The notes beneath the pieces were generated by a model. It worked only from the letters and a program-made list of their open reading frames with translations. It did not search any database and was not told the DNA's origin. Both the position numbers and the translations under genes were made by a program. A stretch of 64,000 bases of DNA from Bog-473 sp963743785 (GTDB taxonomy: Bacteria > Actinomycetota > Acidimicrobiia > Acidimicrobiales > RAAP-2), in NCBI GenBank assembly GCA_963743785.1, contig CAVURD010000034.1, positions 248,001-312,000 on the forward strand. The letters run 5' to 3'. This document shows, piece after piece, positions 20,421-29,093 of the stretch (position 1 is the stretch's first letter; the number at the start of each line of letters is the position of its first letter).

Positions 20421-21886
20421 AGCGCCCCTTGGATGACCACGCGCTGGCGGGCGAAGGCCTGCATGCCCTCGGGACCGAGCTCGACGCCGAAGCCCGACTG
20501 CTTCCACCCGCCCATGGGCGCGTCCATGTCGATGGCCGAGAGCCCGTGCGTATTGACGAAGACCGTCCCCGCTTCCAGCCGGCGGGCCACGCCGGCCGCC
20601 AACGCCTCGTCGTTGCTCCAGATCGAGGCGCACAACCCGAACGATGTGTCGTTGGCCGCGGCCACCGCATCGTCCAGGTCGTCGTAGGCGAGCACGGGCA
20701 ACGCCGGGGCGAACTGCTCCTCGCGCACGATGCGGGCGCCGGGGTCGGTCACCTCGACCAGGGCGGGCGACACGAGGTAGCCGCCGGCGTCGGCATCCTC
20801 GGCCCGCACCCGACCGGGACGGTGCACCTTGGCGCCACCCCGCTCGGCCTCGGCGATGAGGGCCTCGACCCGGTCACGTGAGGTCGGGAGATGCACCGGG
20901 CCCATGGTCACCCCCTCCGCCAGCCCGTCACCCACCACCTCGGTGGACAGGCGGTCAACCAGCGCGGCCACCGTGTCGGCCATGCGGTCCCGGTGCACGT
21001 AGAGCCGCTTGACCGCCATGCACACCTGCCCGCTGGTCACGAAGGCGGCGTCGAACAGGCGACCGGCCAGGGCGTCGTCGACCTCGACGTCGGGGGCCAG
21101 GATGGCCGCGTCATTGCCCCCGAGCTCCAGCACGACCGGCCGCGTCGTGCCGGCGGCCGATCCCATCACGGCCTGCCCGGTGGGCACGCCGCCGGTGAAC
21201 GAGACCATGTCCACCTCGGGATGGCCGACCAAGGCGGCGCCCAGGGCGGCATCGGGCCCGTTGACCACGTTCAGCACCCCGGGCGGGAGCACCTCGGCCA
21301 TGGCGGCGGCCACCAGGAGGACGGTCCCGGGGCAGGTGGGCGGGGCTTTGACCACAACGGCGTTGCCGGTCAGCAGGGCCGGCAGGACCTTGTTGGCCAT
21401 CACCGAGACCGGCCAGTTGAACGGCAGGATGGCCCCCACCACTCCATGGGGCACCCACTCCACCCGGGTCGACCCGGACTGGTGCACCCGGCCGGTCAGC
21501 GCGTCGGCCGCCATGGGCGCGAAGCCGGTGGCCATCGCCCCCATCGTGCCGGCATCGAAGAGCGCCTCCCAGTAGACCTTGCCGTGCTCCCGGGTCAGCA
21601 GGCGGGCCAGATCGCCCCGCTCCACCGCGGCCACGCCGGCCTGCGCCGCGGCGATGACCAGGGCGGCACGATCTTCGGGGCGCTTGGCCGCCCAGCCCGG
21701 GAAGGCCCGGCGGGCCGCTCCAACCGCCTCATCCAGTTGCGTGGCCGAGGCCGCCGGGGCGTCGAAGACCACCTCGGCCGGCCGGGCCGGGTTGGTCACC
21801 GGATAGGTGCCGGCCCCGCCGGGCACCACCGCTCCGTCGATGACCAGTCCCATGCCTACTGTCACGTCGTCCGTCGCCTTGCCCAT
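20417..21886 (-). CDS. Aldehyde dehydrogenase family protein
   Basis: Intact, about 489 residues from ATG. NAD-binding and catalytic landmarks are WVPHGVVGAILPFNWPVSV, VVVKAPPTCPG, the general-base Glu in VVLELGGNDA and the nucleophile Cys in FVTSGQVCMAVKRLYV. C-terminal GGWKQSGFGVELGPEGMQA is typical. It oxidises an aldehyde to an acid with NAD(P). It is the first gene of a coupled trio with two amidohydrolases, and only 49 bases (21887-21935) separate it from the divergent amidohydrolase genes, so both units probably share control. Confidence 0.9.
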   Translation of the reverse strand: MGKATDDVTVGMGLVIDGAVVPGGAGTYPVTNPARPAEVVFDAPAASATQLDEAVGAARRAFPGWAAKRPEDRAALVIAAAQAGVAAVERGDLARLLTREHGKVYWEALFDAGTMGAMATGFAPMAADALTGRVHQSGSTRVEWVPHGVVGAILPFNWPVSVMANKVLPALLTGNAVVVKAPPTCPGTVLLVAAAMAEVLPPGVLNVVNGPDAALGAALVGHPEVDMVSFTGGVPTGQAVMGSAAGTTRPVVLELGGNDAAILAPDVEVDDALAGRLFDAAFVTSGQVCMAVKRLYVHRDRMADTVAALVDRLSTEVVGDGLAEGVTMGPVHLPTSRDRVEALIAEAERGGAKVHRPGRVRAEDADAGGYLVSPALVEVTDPGARIVREEQFAPALPVLAYDDLDDAVAAANDTSFGLCASIWSNDEALAAGVARRLEAGTVFVNTHGLSAIDMDAPMGGWKQSGFGVELGPEGMQAFARQRVVIQGAL

Positions 21887-21935
21887 CGTGCCCCCCGGGG
21901 ATCGGTGCCACCCCTCAAGATAGTGTGATCCCCTT

Positions 21936-23160
21936 GTGGAGACCGGCGGCACCAAGGGAGCGGCGACATTGCTCCCCGACCCCGACCCGCGGGCCATCAC
22001 GGTGCCCATCATCTCGGTGGACGACCATCTGATCGAGCCGCCCGATCTCTTCGACGGCCGCCTGCCCGCCGCCCTGGCCGGTGGGGCACCCCGGATCGTG
22101 GAGGAGGCCGACGGCACCCAGTGCTGGATCTTCGAGGGCCGTCGCTACCCCAATGTCGGGCTCAACGCCGTGGTCGGCCGCCCCCAGGCCGAGTGGAGCA
22201 TGGAGCCGGCTCGATTCGATCAGATGCGCCCCGGGTGCTTCGACATCGACCAGCGCATCGCCGACATGGATCGGGCCGGGATCTGGGCTTCGCTCTGTTT
22301 CCCCTCGCTCGTCTCGGGCTTCTGCGGTGCCGTCTACTCCCGGGCCACCGACCCGGAGCTGGGCCTGGCCTGCCTGCGTGCCTTCAACGACTGGCATCAC
22401 GAGGTCTGGGCCGGCTCCTACCCCAGCGCATCATCCCGCTGCAGCTGCCCTACCTGGCCGACGTGGCCATCGCGGCCAGCCGAGGTCCGGGCCAATGCGG
22501 CCCGGGGCTTCGTGGCGGTGAGCTTCCCCGAGTTCCCGGCCCAACTCGGCCTCCCGTCCATCTTCAGCGGGGAGTGGGACCCTTTCTTCGCCGCCTGCGA
22601 GGAGACGGGCACGGTGGTCTGCCTGCACACCGGTGCCTCATCGTGGGCGCCGCTGCCCTCCCCCGATCCGCCCTTCGAGCTGCTGCCCACCCTCTTCCCG
22701 GTCAACGCCCTGGTGGCCGGCGGCGAATGGCTGTGGTCGGGGGTGCCCCTGCGCTTCCCGCGCCTGAACATCGCCATGTCCGAGGGGGGCATCGGGTGGG
22801 TGCCCATGCTCATGGATCGGGCCGACTACGTGCTGAGCCACTCGGCCGCCGGCCACGAGAGCACGGCCTGGCCTTCGACCATGCGGCCCAGCGAGGTCCT
22901 GCGGCGGAACTTCTGGTACTGCTCCATCGACGACCCGTCCACCGTGATCCTGCGCGACGTCATCGGGGTCGATCACATCATGGTGGAGAGCGACTATCCC
23001 CATGCCGATTCCTCGTGGCCCGACACCCAGGCCGTCTTCTCCTCTAATTGGGGTGCCCTGCCCGAAGACGAGCGGCGAGCCATCGCCGGGGGCAACGCGG
23101 CACGGACTGTTCCGGCACCCCCTCCCCGATCGGGACGACTGGCGAACCCCGGCGCCGTGA
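21936..23160 (+). CDS. Amidohydrolase-2 family protein A (three frameshifts)
   Basis: About 407 residues from GTG. IISVDDHLIEPPDLFDG (metal Asp/His), MDRAGIWASLCFPSL, NIAMSEGGIGWVPML and IMVESDYPHADSSW follow the ACMSD/amidohydrolase-2 order. A local pair of opposite shifts at about 22430 (one C short in a C-run) and 22478 (one C extra) scrambles some 16 residues that should read QRIIPLQLPYLADVAIAAS. An extra base near 23105 then runs the gene into its neighbour. With that base removed it ends LFRHPLPDRDDWRTPAP and stops at 23158-23160, overlapping the GTG of protein B. Substrate unknown. Confidence 0.8.
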
Positions 23161-24640
23161 CGCCGGCTCCGCTCCCTCCCCGCGCCGGCCCCATCGTCGA
23201 TGCCGACGGCCACGTCGTCGAGCCGCTCACCGCCTGGGCCGACCTTCCCGACGCCCATCGGCCCCAGATCCACCGCGACCGGTCCGGCTATGAGCACGTC
23301 ACCGTCGGCGACCAGGAGATCCTGGCCGTGCCCCTCGGCACCCTGGCCCGCCCGGGGTCCACCTTCGACGATCCCGCCACGTACCGCCCGCTCGAAGAGG
23401 CCCAACCGGGTGGGTCCGATCCGGTGGCCCGCCTGGCCGACATGGACAGCGAGGGGATCGACCAGGCCGTGCTGTACCCCTCCATCGGACTCTACGCCGC
23501 CGCCATCGCCGATCCGGTGGCCGCCGTCGCCGTGGCCCGGGCCTACAACGACTGGCTGGCTTCGTACTGCGCCGCCGCGCCCCGGCGGCTCTTCGGCGCC
23601 GCCATGCTCCCCTTGCAGGACCCCGCCGCCGCCGCGGCCGAGCTGCGGCGCGCCGCCACCGAGCTGGCCTTCCCGGCCGCCTTCGTCCGGCCCAACCCCT
23701 GCCTGGGCCGCTCCCTGTCGGACCGGGCCTACGACCCGCTGTGGGACGTGGCCGAAGAATTGGGTGTCCCGATCGGGATTCACGAGGGGAGCTCGGTGAT
23801 CATCCCGACCTTGGGATCGGACCGACCCTTCAACCCGCTCATCCTCCACGCCGTCTCCCATTCCTTCGAGGAGATGCTGGCCTGTGCCCAACTCATCGCC
23901 CTGGGCACCTTCGAGCGCCACCCCGGACTGCGGTGCATCTTCCTGGAGTCCTCCGGCGGGTGGGCCCCCTTCTGGCTGGAGCGGCTCGACGAGCAGGCCG
24001 AGTCCTTCGGGGGCTTCTGCCCCGACCTGCAAGCTCGCACCATCGGAGTACTTCGCCCGGCAGTGCGCCATCAGCTTCGAAGTCGACGAGCGCACCCTCC
24101 CGGCCCTGACACCCTTCATCGGCGGCCGGGCGCATCGTGTGGGGCAGCGACTACCCCCATCACGACGCCACCTTCCCCGGGGCCGTCGACGCCATCCGGG
24201 CCACGGTCGCCCCGTGCCCGACCGCGGTGCAGGCCAAGGTGCTCGGCCTCAATGCCCGGCGGCTGTACGACCTCCCGTCGCATCACGAGGGACCGGCGGC
24301 CGTCATCCACGACTATTTCTCGGCCGTCACCGCCCACGACGCCGACCTGCTGCGGTCCCTGTTCTCGCCTTCGGCCACCATGGTCGTCGACACCACCCGA
24401 CTCGAGGGGATCGACGCCATCATGGGGTACTACGCGCGGCAGGCGTTCACCTTCGACGACTTCCGTCCCGACCCGGGACCCCTCGACGTGGCCGGCCACC
24501 GCGTGTCCGTGTCGATCGATGTCCACCTGGGCGGCCAGGACCGAACCGTCTCCGACGTGTTCGAGATCGACGGGAGCCGCATCACCTCACTGCGGGTCAG
24601 CGGCTTCGAGGAGGTCCTGCGCTCGGCCCGATCGGCCTGA
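23157..24640 (+). CDS. Amidohydrolase-2 family protein B with C-terminal SnoaL/NTF2-like domain (two frameshifts)
   Basis: The N-terminal about 370 residues are a second metal-dependent barrel: IVDADGHVVEPLTAWAD, GVPIGIHEGSSV, CIFLESSGGWAPFWLERL and IVWGSDYPHHDATFPG. After LGLNARRLYDLPSHHEG the chain continues with about 115 residues resembling a SnoaL/NTF2-like fold (AVIHDYFSAVTAHDADLL, FSPSATMVVDTTRLEG, GIDAIMGYYARQAF, VSDVFEIDGSRITSL). Frameshifts lie near 24030 (one extra C) and 24128. It is coupled to protein A by GTGA. Such a fusion suggests that a small-molecule isomerase or binding activity is joined to the hydrolase/decarboxylase. Function unknown. Confidence 0.78.
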
Positions 24641-24771
24641 GCATCTGCCGGCTCAGCCCCATCGAGATCCGACCCTTTCCCCACCGATGCCCAAGAGGTT
24701 CGGCCTCCATCGGCGCATCGCGCCACGGCGTGTAGGGCAACCGATCGGAATGACGTCGCTACGATGCGGAG

Positions 24772-25732
24772 GTGCGTCGTCCGTTCCGCTTCGGGTTGCA
24801 CTTCTGGGAATTGCCGATCGATGGGTGGCGGGAGCGGGTGCAGCGCTACGAGCAGCTCGGTTTCTCCACCATCACGTTCACCGACCACGTCGTCGTCCCG
24901 CAATGGGAGCCGCTGACCGCGCTGGCGGCCATCGCCGCGGTCACGGACCGGATCGGCCTCGGCACGTTGGTGCTCGACGTCGCGTTGCGGAACCCGGTCG
25001 TCACGGCGAAATCGGCGGCCACGGTGGAGCGGATCTCCGGCGGACGGCTCGAACTGGGACTCGGTGCCGGCTACGTCAAAGCCAACTTCGCCGCCGCCGG
25101 CGTCCCCTTCGATCGGGGCATCGATCGGGTGGCCCGGCTCGAGGAGGCGGTGACCCTGATGCGACGACTGTGGACCGAACCCTCGACCACCCTGCACGGC
25201 CGCTTCTACCGCGTGACCGACTCGCCGATGGTGTCTCCCGAGGCCATCCGGCCGCGCCTGCTGCTCGGCGGGGGCGGTCGATCGATGATGCACCTGGCCG
25301 GGCGCGTCGCCGACACCGTCTCGATGATCCCGCGGCAGACCACCGGAGAATGGTCCGTAGCCGATTCGGTGCCCGATTCCACCATGGCCGCAATGTCGGA
25401 GAAGGCGGCCTGGGTGCGGGCCGGCGCGGCCGACGTCGGGAGAGACCCCGATGCCATCGAGCTCAACACCATGGTGGCCAAGACCATCATCGGCGACCAC
25501 CCGGGGGCGGCGATCGCCCGGGAGGCGGCGGGTGCGGGGTTGACCGTGGCCGAGCTGGCCGACTCGACGCTCTATCTCTGCGGCACATCCGAGGACGTGT
25601 GCCAACGGCTCGGCCAATGGCGAGACGAGGCCGGCATCTCCTACGTCTCGACTCTTCGACCCCGGCGAGGAGCAGATCACCTACCTGGCCGAACGGGTGA
25701 TTCCGGCGCTGGTCGGGCCGGCGCGGCCGTAG
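24772..25732 (+). CDS. LLM-class F420-dependent oxidoreductase (one frameshift)
   Basis: Luciferase-like TIM-barrel protein of about 319 residues. It begins RRPFRFGLHFWELPIDGW and has TITFTDHVVVPQWEPLTAL, GRLELGLGAGYVKANFAAAG (the LGxGxG phosphate-binding segment) and RPRLLLGGGGRSMMHLAGRV. The family uses F420H2 or FMN to reduce or oxygenate small molecules. An extra A near 25655 shifts the end; the restored C-terminus is LFDPGEEQITYLAERVIPAL with stop at 25730-25732. Same strand as, and 130 bases after, the amidohydrolase pair. Convergent with a second LLM gene. Confidence 0.85.
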
Positions 25733-25733
25733 C

Positions 25734-26772
25734 TCAGAGCAGGCGGCGCACCTTCTCGATCATGGCGACCGGGTCCCCGCCCACCGGCGTGACGTTGAGA
25801 TGGGTGACGCCCGCCTCGCGCATGGCGGCCACCCGCTCAGCGAGGTAGCCCTCGGGCCCGCAGAGGGACGTCGCCTCCAACAGCTCGTCGGGCACCTTGG
25901 CGGCCGCCTCGGCCTTGTGCCCGGCCAGGTAGAGGTCCTGGATCTCGGCCGCTTCCTTCTCGTACCCGTAGCGACCGGCCAGGGCGTTGTAGAAGTTCTT
26001 CCCCTTGGCCCCCATGCCGCCGATGTACAACGCGGCGGTGGCCCGACCGAGTTGGCGGAAGGGCGCCACCTCGGACTCCTCGCCGATGGCCAGCAAACCC
26101 CCGGCAGCGATCTGCAACGGAGCCAGGCTCTCGTCGCGCCGGGCCGAAGCCGGCATCGAGCGAGGCGCCGAAGACCTCCTTGGATTTCTCGGGCACGAAG
26201 AACAACGGGAGCCACCCGTCGGCGATCTCCGCCGTCATGGCGACGTTCTTCTCACCCAGGGCGGCCACCCAGATCGGGATGCGGGAGCGTTGGGGGTGCC
26301 CGATGATCTTCAGGGCCTTGCCCAGACCGGTGCCCTGCCCCTCGGGTAGCGGTATCTGAAACGCCGTGCCGACATGAGAGAGGGGAGCCTCCCGGGCCCA
26401 GACCTGGCGGCAGACGTCGATGATCTCGCGGGTCCTCGTGAGTGGGCGGTCGTAGGGCACCCCGTGAAACCCCTCGATGACCTGTGGTCCCGACGCACCC
26501 AGCCCGAGCACGCACCGGCCGCCCGAGAGGGCGTCGACGCCGGCGGCCGTCATGGCGATGAGGGTCGGCGTCCTGGTGTAGATGGGCAGGATGGCGGCCC
26601 CGATCTCGACCCGCTCGGTCTTGGCAGCCAGGTAGCCCATCAGGCTGGGCGCGTCGTAGCCGTACGCCTCCGCCACCCACACGGTGTCGAGGCCGACCTT
26701 CTCGAGGTCGGCTACCTGCCGGGCTGATTCGGCAAACCCTCCGGCATAACTCAACGGCATCGACAGCTTCAC
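25734..26772 (-). CDS. LLM-class F420-dependent oxidoreductase (one frameshift)
   Basis: About 345 residues from GTG 26772. VKLSMPLSYAGGFAESARQ, DTVWVAEAYGYDAPSLMGY, RCVLGLGASGPQVIEGFHG and IPIWVAALGEKNVAMTAEIA are characteristic of the F420 LLM group seen in actinobacteria. An extra base near 26150 divides it; the distal part is ARRDESLAPLQIAAGG onward, ending MIEKVRRLL. It is convergent with the other LLM gene (stops 2 bases apart) and only distantly similar to it. Hydride transfer from F420H2 is inferred from the family. Confidence 0.85.
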
Positions 26773-26847
26773 AAGACTCCCTTCACGTGCGTCAGACCAG
26801 GGTACGCCCTCGTGATCGGGTCCAGCATTGCTCGATAGGGTGCTGGC

Positions 26848-27262
26848 GTGCGGTCGGAAGCCACCCATCTGACGGCGGCGACGCTGATCGGCTTGGCCGC
26901 CCTCCACGTGGCGTGGGGTCGAGGCTCGTCGTTTCCGTTGGCCGACCGGGATGACCTGGCCGAGGCCGTCGTCGGCACCTCGGTCGTTCCCGGCCCGTTG
27001 CCGTGTTTCGGGGTGGCGGGCGCCCTCCTGGTCGCCTCTTCGGCGGTGCAGAACCGGCCCAGGTGGCCGACGCCGGCCGCGCCGCGTCGCCCTCGCCGGG
27101 ATCGCCGGAATATTGGGTGGTCGGGGCCTTCTCGGTCTGGCCGGCAAGACCAGTGTGGTGTCACCCGGCAGCGACGCGGCCCGCTTCCGGCGCCTGGACC
27201 GCCGGTTCTATGCGCCCTTGTGTCTCGGGATGGCGGCCGGAGTGCTGAGCGCCGACCGCTGA
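26848..27262 (+). CDS. DUF3995-like small membrane protein (frameshifted)
   Basis: About 137 residues with four predicted membrane segments. The N-terminal THLTAATLIGLAALHVAWG, then GRGSSFPLADRDDLAEAVVG, then VALAGIAGILGGRGLLGL and FYAPLCLGMAAGVL resemble the DUF3995 family (HxxWG plus a later LRG/FYxPLCL segment). A shift around 27060-27100 separates the two halves. It starts 75 bases from the divergent LLM gene. No function is known. Confidence 0.6.
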
Positions 27263-27311
27263 CCCGGGCGAGACCGCCGCCGGGGATCCCCGCTCCCTCT
27301 AACATCACGCC

Positions 27312-27740
27312 ATGCTCGCCAACGGCCCCTCTTTTCGTGTGCTCCCGCGTCTCGACGACGAGAACAGGTTCTTCTGGACCTCTGGGGCGGACGGAGTCCT
27401 CCGCATCCTGCGCTGCAACAACTGCCACTTCTACATCCATCCGCCGAGTCCGATCTGCCCGAGATGTCTGTCGAGGGACGTGGCGCCCCAGACGGTCAGC
27501 GGCCGAGGTCGGGTCGAGACCTTCACGATCAACTACCAGCAGTGGATCCCCGGCAGCGAGCCCTACGTCGTCGCCTGGGTCTCCATTGACGAGCAGCCCA
27601 GCGTCCGCCTGTCGGCCAACCTGATCGACGTGGAGCCCGAGGAAGTGGCCGTCGGCATGGAAGTGGAGGTCACCTTCGAGCACGTTGAGGACGTCTACCT
27701 CCCGCTCTTCCGGGCGACCACCGACGCGAGCGCCCGGTGA
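27312..27740 (+). CDS. DUF35 zinc-ribbon/OB-fold acyl-CoA-associated protein
   Basis: Intact 142-residue protein. The rubredoxin-like zinc ribbon (CNNCHFYIHPPSPICPRC) is near residues 36-55, followed by an OB-fold (GRVETFTINYQQW, VAWVSIDEQPSVRLSANL). Proteins of this type pair with thiolase-like enzymes, as ChsH2-type DUF35 domains do with Ltp2 aldolase in steroid side-chain degradation. The TGA overlaps the GTG of the following thiolase-family gene, so a complex is likely. Confidence 0.88.
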   Translation: MLANGPSFRVLPRLDDENRFFWTSGADGVLRILRCNNCHFYIHPPSPICPRCLSRDVAPQTVSGRGRVETFTINYQQWIPGSEPYVVAWVSIDEQPSVRLSANLIDVEPEEVAVGMEVEVTFEHVEDVYLPLFRATTDASAR

Positions 27741-28968
27741 GCGCCCACACGGAAGAGCCGTTGGAACGCCGCGCCGTCATCTCGGGCATCGGGCAATCGG
27801 CCATCGGGCGCCGCCTTGGTCGGTCCGAACTCGATCTCACCATCGAGGGCAGCTTGGCCGCCATTGCCGATGCCGGACTCACCCGCGACGACATCGACGG
27901 CCTCTCCACCTACCCCGGAATGGGAGCCGGCACCGCCGGCTTCGCCGGCCCCAGCACGCCCGAAGTCCAGGACGCGTTGGGGCTGTCGCTCAACTGGCAC
28001 GACGGCGGCGGTGAGGGAGCGGGCCAGATGCGGGCCGTCATCGCGGCCAGCCTGGCCGTCGCCGCCGGGTTGGCCCGCCACGTCCTGGTCTACCGCACGG
28101 TGACCGAAGGCAGCGCCCAGGGAACAGGCGGCCGGCCGGGCATCGGCGGCTCGGGCGGCGGGGGCGGGATGCCCCGAATGGGCGGCTTCCTGCAGTGGTC
28201 GCTCCCCTACGGGGCCGTCTCGGCGGCGAACTGGATCGCCATGGTCGGCCAGCGCCGGATGCACGAATTCGGCTTGACCCGTGAGCAACTCGGACAGATC
28301 GCCATCAACGGTCGCCGCAATGCCGCCTTGAATCTCCAAAGCGGTCTACCGAGAGCCTGATGTCGATGGACGACTACCTGGCCGCCCGCATGATCACCAC
28401 GCCACTGTGCCTCTATGACTGCGATGCGCCCTGCGACGGGTCCACCGTCGTGGTGGTCTCGCACCGTGACGTGGCCGACGACCTCGATCATCCGGCGGTG
28501 CAGATCAACGCGGTGGGCACCGCGTTGCGGGGTCGACCCAGCTGGGACCAATTCGACGACATGACCACCATGGCCGCCCGGGATGCTGCAGCCTCCATGT
28601 GGGAACGCACCGAGCTCAAGCCCACCGACGTCGACACGGCGCAGCTCTACGACGGCTTCTCGGTGCTGACCATGGTCTGGCTCGAGGCGCTGGGCTTCTG
28701 TGGGCGGGGCGAGAGCGGACCCTTCATTGAAGGAGGCGGCGCCATCGCCCGGGACGGGGTGCTCCCCCTCAACACGGCCGGGGGGCAGCTCTCCGGTGGC
28801 CGGCTGCACGGATTCGGGCTCATCCACGAAGCGTGTGTCCAGTTGCGCGGCGAAGGCGGCGAGCGCCAGGTCGTCCGGCCCGGTGGGCGAGCCCCCGAAG
28901 TGGCGGCAGTGGCGAACGGGGGTGGGCCGATCGCCGGCACCATGCTGCTGACCCGCGGTGTGCGCTAG
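27737..28968 (+). CDS. Thiolase-family protein (lipid-transfer/SCP-x-like), two frameshifts
   Basis: About 410 residues, beginning AVISGIGQSAIGRRLGRSE, with DDIDGLSTYPGMGAGTAG, ITTPLCLYDCDAPCDGST, DVDTAQLYDGFSVLTMVW, ALGFCGRGESGPF and the C-terminal LSGGRLHGFGLIHEA histidine region. This matches non-decarboxylating thiolase/Ltp-type proteins that often act as retro-aldolases with a DUF35 partner. Two extra T bases, near 28333 and 28358, break it; removing both restores PKAVYREPMSMDDYLAARMI. GTGA overlap with the DUF35 gene supports a heteromeric enzyme. A paralogue lies at 54947-56119 without its own DUF35. Confidence 0.85.
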
Positions 28969-29093
28969 CGCGCTCACCGACTCGGCGGAATCTGCGGATC
29001 ACCCGCCGGTCTCGATTGATTGCACCGACGAATTGGGGGACGGCAAACGCGGCCCGGCAATTTCGGTCGGGAGGGATGTCCTGGACGGAATCT

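Noticed and set aside
22638..24119. 493-codon minus-strand open frame
   Set aside because: Antisense shadow of the two amidohydrolase genes with no recognisable domain.
21936..25700. A single 1254-residue fusion of two amidohydrolases and more
   Set aside because: The continuous frame arises from an extra base near 23105. Removing it gives a natural C-terminus, a stop at 23158-23160 and a GTGA-coupled second gene. The part after 24.1 kb is out of phase with the real SnoaL and LLM sequences.
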